DNA of 33,143 nucleotides from assembly GCF_900129115.1 (NCBI RefSeq), contig NZ_FQUR01000021.1, forward strand, positions 1 through 33,143. Reading direction: 5' to 3'. The translations under genes were made by a program, and so were the position numbers. The notes under the pieces were generated by a model. That model saw only the letters and a list, made by a program, of their open reading frames with translations. It was not told where the DNA came from and ran no database searches. This stretch comes from Thermoanaerobacter uzonensis DSM 18761 (GTDB lineage: Bacteria; Bacillota; Thermoanaerobacteria; Thermoanaerobacterales; Thermoanaerobacteraceae). Positions 29,574 to 33,143 of this stretch are shown one piece after another. Position 1 is the first letter of the stretch. Every line of letters begins with the position of its first letter.

Positions 29574-30891
29574 CTAAATACCTCCTCACAAATTTTATCT
29601 CCAATATCTGCCCAATCATCTACGCCGAAAACAACAATCTTATCTTCTGCTGTTCCTGTTACAAAGGATAAATCTTCTTGCAATTTTTTAGTACCTCTAT
29701 TGCTATCCTCTTTATATTCTTTTTTTAGTCCTGTTATTAATATTGCTTTACTTTCATCGCCACCTATTTGTCTTACCCTATGGATAACTTCAAAGCCTTT
29801 TAATTTGCACTCTCCTTGTCTTGTTGAAGTTGTTAGCGATATTCCTATTAATTGGTAGCCATGATTATACAAATATCTAATTCAAAATTGGGTGAATTTT
29901 CCTTACGTGCTTTTAATGATATGCCAAAATGTTTTCCTTCTTGTAGTCCTCTATTCAATAATTCATTTCTTATTTCATTATAAACATACCATTCAAACCA
30001 TTTTCCATCTAAAAATTTAACAGTATCTTTTATACGATCAGAAAACAGTGTATTGCTTATACTGTCATCCGGTATCCATAAGTTTTTTCCATCATTTATT
30101 CTTTTACCTTCAGGAAATGCATTTAAAATATCCCAAATAAAATTAGGAGTATAATAATTAAATTTAATTATTGGTAAACAATTATGTTCAGAAAGATTAT
30201 CAATGTGCTGCTTAAATTTACCTTTATTTTCCAAAATTTTATCAGGTCCTTTAAAAATTTTTCTAAAAGGATCCTCCAACCATTTTAGAAATTCTTCACC
30301 TTTACCACCTTTAATAGCATTTTCTATTTCCTGTGATATATTATCAAAACTATCTGCAAATTTTTGCTTATAACTATATGTATCATAAATTTCAAAACTA
30401 ACATCTTTATCATACAAATGAATTGACAAGAGTGTCTTTATGTCTATTTTTATTTTATCTTTTAGAATTATATCTTTTTCATTATAATCATATACAAGTT
30501 TATAACTTCTTGCATCTAAATAAGAGGCATTAAATTTGTCACCAAACTTTTCTTTTAGAAAATTATACACATGAGCAACCATTGTTTTTGTACCACCAGT
30601 ATAATTTAGATGAACTTCATCAATCTTTTCTTTCGGAAATATTTCTAAATCATTTCTTATACTCTTTGGATTAGATATATCAGAAAGAGGTAATAGGACA
30701 CAATTATTATTTAAATCTAAATGTTCTTTTAACTTTTCAGCATAATCCTTTGTACTACTCTGATTAATTTTATCATTTCTTTCTGAGTAAATTAATACAA
30801 ATTTATTATAATTTTCTTTTAAATAACTTCCTACAACATAATTTGGCAATGGATTTGTGCCTATAAGTAATACCAAGACTTTCTCATTCAC
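29570..30891 (-). pseudogene. CARF-PD-(D/E)xK nuclease (Card1/Can2-like), frameshifted
   Basis: Two overlapping frames form one protein. The upstream frame (GTG 30891 to stop 29848, 347 aa) has a CARF domain (LLIGTNPLPN, residues 8-17; NYTGGTKTM, 96-104). It ends with the start of a nuclease domain (WFEWYVYNEI, NFELDI). The downstream frame (29872-29570, 100 aa) continues it with GYQLIGISLTTSTRQG, CKLKGFEVIHRVRQIGGDES and AILIT, a block typical of this nuclease family. Inserting one T in the run at 29871-29873 fuses them into about 440 residues (…ELDILYNHGYQ…). The fused stop overlaps the cas10 ATG. The cause may be a true mutation, a sequencing error or programmed frameshifting. Confidence 0.85.
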
Positions 30892-30944
30892 AGTTTTAAT
30901 CCCCCTTAAACAAAAACATTATCTTAATTTTTAGAAGTTCAAAT

Positions 30945-32234
30945 TTAAACTATATATTTTTCTACCTTATTTATTAACTCATTTAATTTATCTTCAAACT
31001 TCTTTGCATTCATTGGATTGTCTTTATATCCTGCATGATTAATATCATTACGCAAAGGTTTTATCTCTGTATATAATATTCTTATTAAGTTTTGGTAGTT
31101 TTCGCTATTTAACGTTTTTAAAATACTATCAACTACTTTTTTATTTTTAAGTGCTATTACTCTCCATTTATTCTCCGGTAAAGAACGATGCTTAATATAT
31201 ATAGCATTTTCAATAATCTCCCTTTGATTTTTATTATTTTTATCAAATCCTAATTTATTACAGAAAAAATTTATAATTCCTTCTTCGAGTATAGTAAAGC
31301 CCTGCTGTATAAGACTATGTTCACTGCACCATTTGACTATTTCAAGCATGTTTTTATTTTCATCGTCACTAAAATTTTTAAATCTATCATTTAACCTATC
31401 TATTACTGGTTTCATTGGCTTAATATATGCCTTATCTGCTATACGTACAGCGTATTCAAGTGTATTCTTTAATTCTAATCCACCCTTAGAGATTTCTTTA
31501 CCTCTACATGTAGCAACATTTTTTGTGTATTTTTCTAGTTTTTGTGCAAAGTCACTTAATATATTTCTCTCATCTTTCATACCTTTAAGGTGCAACTCTT
31601 TAGTGCCTAATTTCATTAAATAATTTATGTGTCTAGCATCACCAGTTTCTATAAACCGATCAATTCCTACGGTCCAATCAAGTAGTCTTACAAAAGGTGT
31701 GAGGTCAAATATAGGAGCTATATCTGATTCTTCAATATCTTTTATTTCCTTACCAACTGCTTCTATTGCTCCATAATATATGCCTTTTATTTCACATTTT
31801 CTAATAAATTTGGCATAATTTAAAATAATTAGTGCCAGTATTGGAATTGAGCGAAATGAATGTGTAATATCAAATATTATTTCATCCCCCTTATCTATTT
31901 GTTCTAAAACTTTATCAAATATTTCCCAAAGTTCATTTTCATTTTGTCCTGAGGGTATATCAACATAATTAATACTTAGTTTGCCTTTATATTTGTCTAA
32001 AACCTGTTTTAAACCAGGATCATTTGGATATTTCTTATTTTTAAACCAATTTGCATTAGTAGCCTCTTCAGTTTTAAATATAAATATGCTTTCTAAATTA
32101 ACATTATTTTTTAATAAAATATCAATAAGAGCTTCCTGTACATAGCAACTACTTCCACTTTCAATACTATCAAATTTATATTTACACTTAGTATAAGCTC
32201 CTGTGCCGAGAAATGAAAAAAACTTAATAGTCAT
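30945..32234 (-). CDS. CARF-HEPN ribonuclease, Csx1/Csx2 (TM1812-like) type
   Basis: A 429-residue predicted cyclic-oligoadenylate-activated RNase. The N-terminal CARF domain (FFSFLGTGAYTKCKYKF at the start; DITHSFRSIPILALIILNY as the conserved ligand helix) is of the TIGR02221/TM1812 type. The C-terminal helical domain has RNDINHAG (R395-N-D-I-N-H400), the RxxxxH motif of HEPN RNases, so the catalytic pair is intact. ATG 32234 follows GAGAGGTGG; a GTG at 32246 lies inside that site. It starts two bases after the csx20 stop. Next comes a 53-base gap before the CARF nuclease. Confidence 0.85.
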   Translation of the reverse strand: MTIKFFSFLGTGAYTKCKYKFDSIESGSSCYVQEALIDILLKNNVNLESIFIFKTEEATNANWFKNKKYPNDPGLKQVLDKYKGKLSINYVDIPSGQNENELWEIFDKVLEQIDKGDEIIFDITHSFRSIPILALIILNYAKFIRKCEIKGIYYGAIEAVGKEIKDIEESDIAPIFDLTPFVRLLDWTVGIDRFIETGDARHINYLMKLGTKELHLKGMKDERNILSDFAQKLEKYTKNVATCRGKEISKGGLELKNTLEYAVRIADKAYIKPMKPVIDRLNDRFKNFSDDENKNMLEIVKWCSEHSLIQQGFTILEEGIINFFCNKLGFDKNNKNQREIIENAIYIKHRSLPENKWRVIALKNKKVVDSILKTLNSENYQNLIRILYTEIKPLRNDINHAGYKDNPMNAKKFEDKLNELINKVEKYIV

Positions 32235-32236
32235 TT

Positions 32237-32647
32237 CTATGTCCACCTCTCATATTTTCTAAATCTTACATGGGTAAATAATCTACTTACTTTTATGTTT
32301 TCACCATTTTTAATCTCAGTGATAACTTCTCTTTTTGTAGTTGAATAAACAGGAATCAAATCATTTTTTAAACAAAAATCAACAATTAAAAAAGTAGCTC
32401 CAAAATCTCCTTGTACAAGTACATAATCGCCTTTTCTTGCATTAATATTTAACCAACTAATTAAATCTTGTAAACAAAAAGTTAAGTTATCATCGTATGG
32501 AGAAATATCTGACCATTGGACCTTTAAATTATCTGGCAAATATACAAACTCATCTATGCCTAAATTTGCAATGGCATCTTTTTTTTGAAAATCTGTAAGT
32601 TCATGAGAAAATATTAAAAACATCCTTTTCAAATCTGTTTGCTTCAT
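32237..32647 (-). CDS. csx20: CRISPR-associated protein Csx20 (proposed ring nuclease)
   Basis: A 136-residue protein with the Csx20 pattern: MFLIFSHELTDFQKKDAIANLGIDEFVYLP near the start, then GDYVLVQGDFGATFLIVDF, IPVYSTTKREV and a C-terminal FTHVRFRKYE. Csx15, Csx16 and Csx20 have been proposed to be CARF-like ring nucleases that degrade cyclic tetra-adenylate and shut off the immune response. That role fits its position beside two CARF effectors but is inferred here. ATG 32647 follows GAAGG; the frame open up to 32710 has low-complexity, Lys-rich sequence and is not needed. It is the first gene after the array in this direction. Confidence 0.75.
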   Translation of the reverse strand: MKQTDLKRMFLIFSHELTDFQKKDAIANLGIDEFVYLPDNLKVQWSDISPYDDNLTFCLQDLISWLNINARKGDYVLVQGDFGATFLIVDFCLKNDLIPVYSTTKREVITEIKNGENIKVSRLFTHVRFRKYERWT

Positions 32648-33044
32648 CTTATAAACCTTCTTTTCATTAAATTCTAAAAACTTTATTTTTTGACAATTTT
32701 TGTACTTCAAATATTAAATATTATCTTATATATCAATATTCTACATAACTTTCCAAATTCCTTTTAAAGAATTGTATTTTTATATAAAAATGTCGTTGAG
32801 TACCATAATAAAATGAAAAAAATTCAATAAGCAACCATATATTGAATTAGGTCCTACTTATTATGAAGAGAAAAAATCGTAATATGATTATTCGTCAATC
32901 TTTAAAAAAAGCTAGAGTCTTTAGGTCTTAAGGTCACGGTCGAATCTGCAGTGTCTTAATTTTTAATTTAACTTTATTAACCATTTATTTATCCCATATT
33001 TTTACATCGATATGGGTTTAGTTTTTTGTTGCCTCTTTGAGAGA
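32648..33044. other. AT-rich gap between csx20 and the CRISPR array
   Basis: No convincing gene is present in this 397-base stretch. On the minus strand a possible promoter (TTGGAA to TATATA, or an extended -10 TGTAGAAT) lies around 32720-32755 and could drive csx20 and the cas genes; neither version is strong. A short inverted repeat CCCATAT (32993-32999) with ATATGGG (33010-33016) is followed on the plus strand by TTTAGTTTTTT. It could be a weak terminator-like structure at the array end. The stretch 32920-32950 is slightly more GC-rich but shows no motif that I recognise. Confidence 0.4.
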
Positions 33045-33143
33045 CACTATTTTCAGGATAGGTAGGCTAAAAAAGCTCCAGTAAAATCAAGGCTTCCGGG
33101 CAATTGAATAGTTTCAATTCCTTATAGGTAAGCTAAAAACTTA
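33045..33143 (-). CRISPR. Distal end of a CRISPR array (continues past the right edge)
   Basis: One complete 30-bp repeat is at 33111-33140, starting GTTTCAATTCCTTATAGGTA and ending AGCTAAAAAC. A degenerate copy is at 33045-33074, in which ATAGGTA and GCTAAAAA are kept while the other half has diverged. A 36-base spacer (33075-33110) separates them, and three bases of a next spacer end the window. The repeat matches the clostridial/Thermoanaerobacter type. In crRNA sense it ends in ATTGAAAC, the usual 5' handle of type I-B/III crRNAs, so the array is read on the minus strand. The degenerate repeat is therefore the old, leader-distal end, and the leader lies to the right. Only two repeats are visible, but the repeat type and neighbouring cas genes make the call firm. 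Confidence 0.85.

Noticed and set aside
29570-29872. Separate small gene of 100 codons upstream of cas10
   Set aside because: It begins with a TTG without ribosome site and continues the nuclease domain of the upstream frame, so it is the second half of a split gene.
32863-32931. Short plus-strand frame beginning MKRKNRNMIIRQSLKK
   Set aside because: Only 22 codons, no ribosome site and no known relative; chance is the simpler reading.
32993-33030. Strong terminator for the CRISPR array
   Set aside because: The T run is on the plus-strand side, whereas the array is read on the minus strand; the stem is only 7 bp.

Overview
The window looks like a chromosomal segment of a low-GC thermophilic Firmicute, most likely Thermoanaerobacter or Caldanaerobacter. 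This is inferred from the pyrR-pyrB-pyrC-pyrF-pyrK-pyrD-pyrE order, the PyrR attenuators, the 30-bp CRISPR repeat ending in ATTGAAAC in crRNA sense, and strong AT bias. No database search could be run.

Positions 1-2913 hold the 5' end of a 16S rRNA gene on the minus strand with two tandem promoters, a TtcA-type thiolase-like gene and a divergent RlmI-type rRNA methyltransferase, then a tiny peptidoglycan-binding-domain protein. Positions 2910-9220 are the minus-strand pyrimidine operon, controlled by two PyrR sites with terminators. The second terminator lies inside a 38-codon leader reading frame just before pyrB. A divergent PurM/HypE-like gene follows (9299-10294). Next is a palindromic intergenic element of about 310 bp (10277-10589) whose core has two hairpins with AAGGAT loops. 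RluD-type pseudouridine synthase and lspA (10591-11947) complete the housekeeping part.

From 12213 to the right edge the window is a defence island, all on the minus strand. It has a type I restriction-modification operon (hsdM-hsdS-hsdR, a YgjP-like metallopeptidase and a GNAT acetyltransferase), an Mrr-type restriction gene, and then a type III-D CRISPR locus. The CRISPR effector genes are a Cas10 with no HD domain but an intact GGDD, a Cas7-Csx10/Cas5-helical-tail fusion, a double-Cas7 fusion, Csx19 and a Cas7 with a large insertion. This composition matches the fused III-D variant (III-Dv) known from cyanobacteria, regarded as related to the ancestry of Cas7-11. Upstream in the same direction are Csx20 (a proposed ring nuclease), a CARF-HEPN RNase and a CARF-PD-(D/E)xK nuclease that is broken by a one-base frameshift. 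The right edge enters the distal end of a CRISPR array, with one degenerate and one intact repeat.

Working model: the fused complex uses array crRNAs to find RNA. Its Cas10 makes cyclic oligoadenylate, the CARF proteins respond and Csx20 turns the signal off. No cas1, cas2 or cas6 gene is present in the window.
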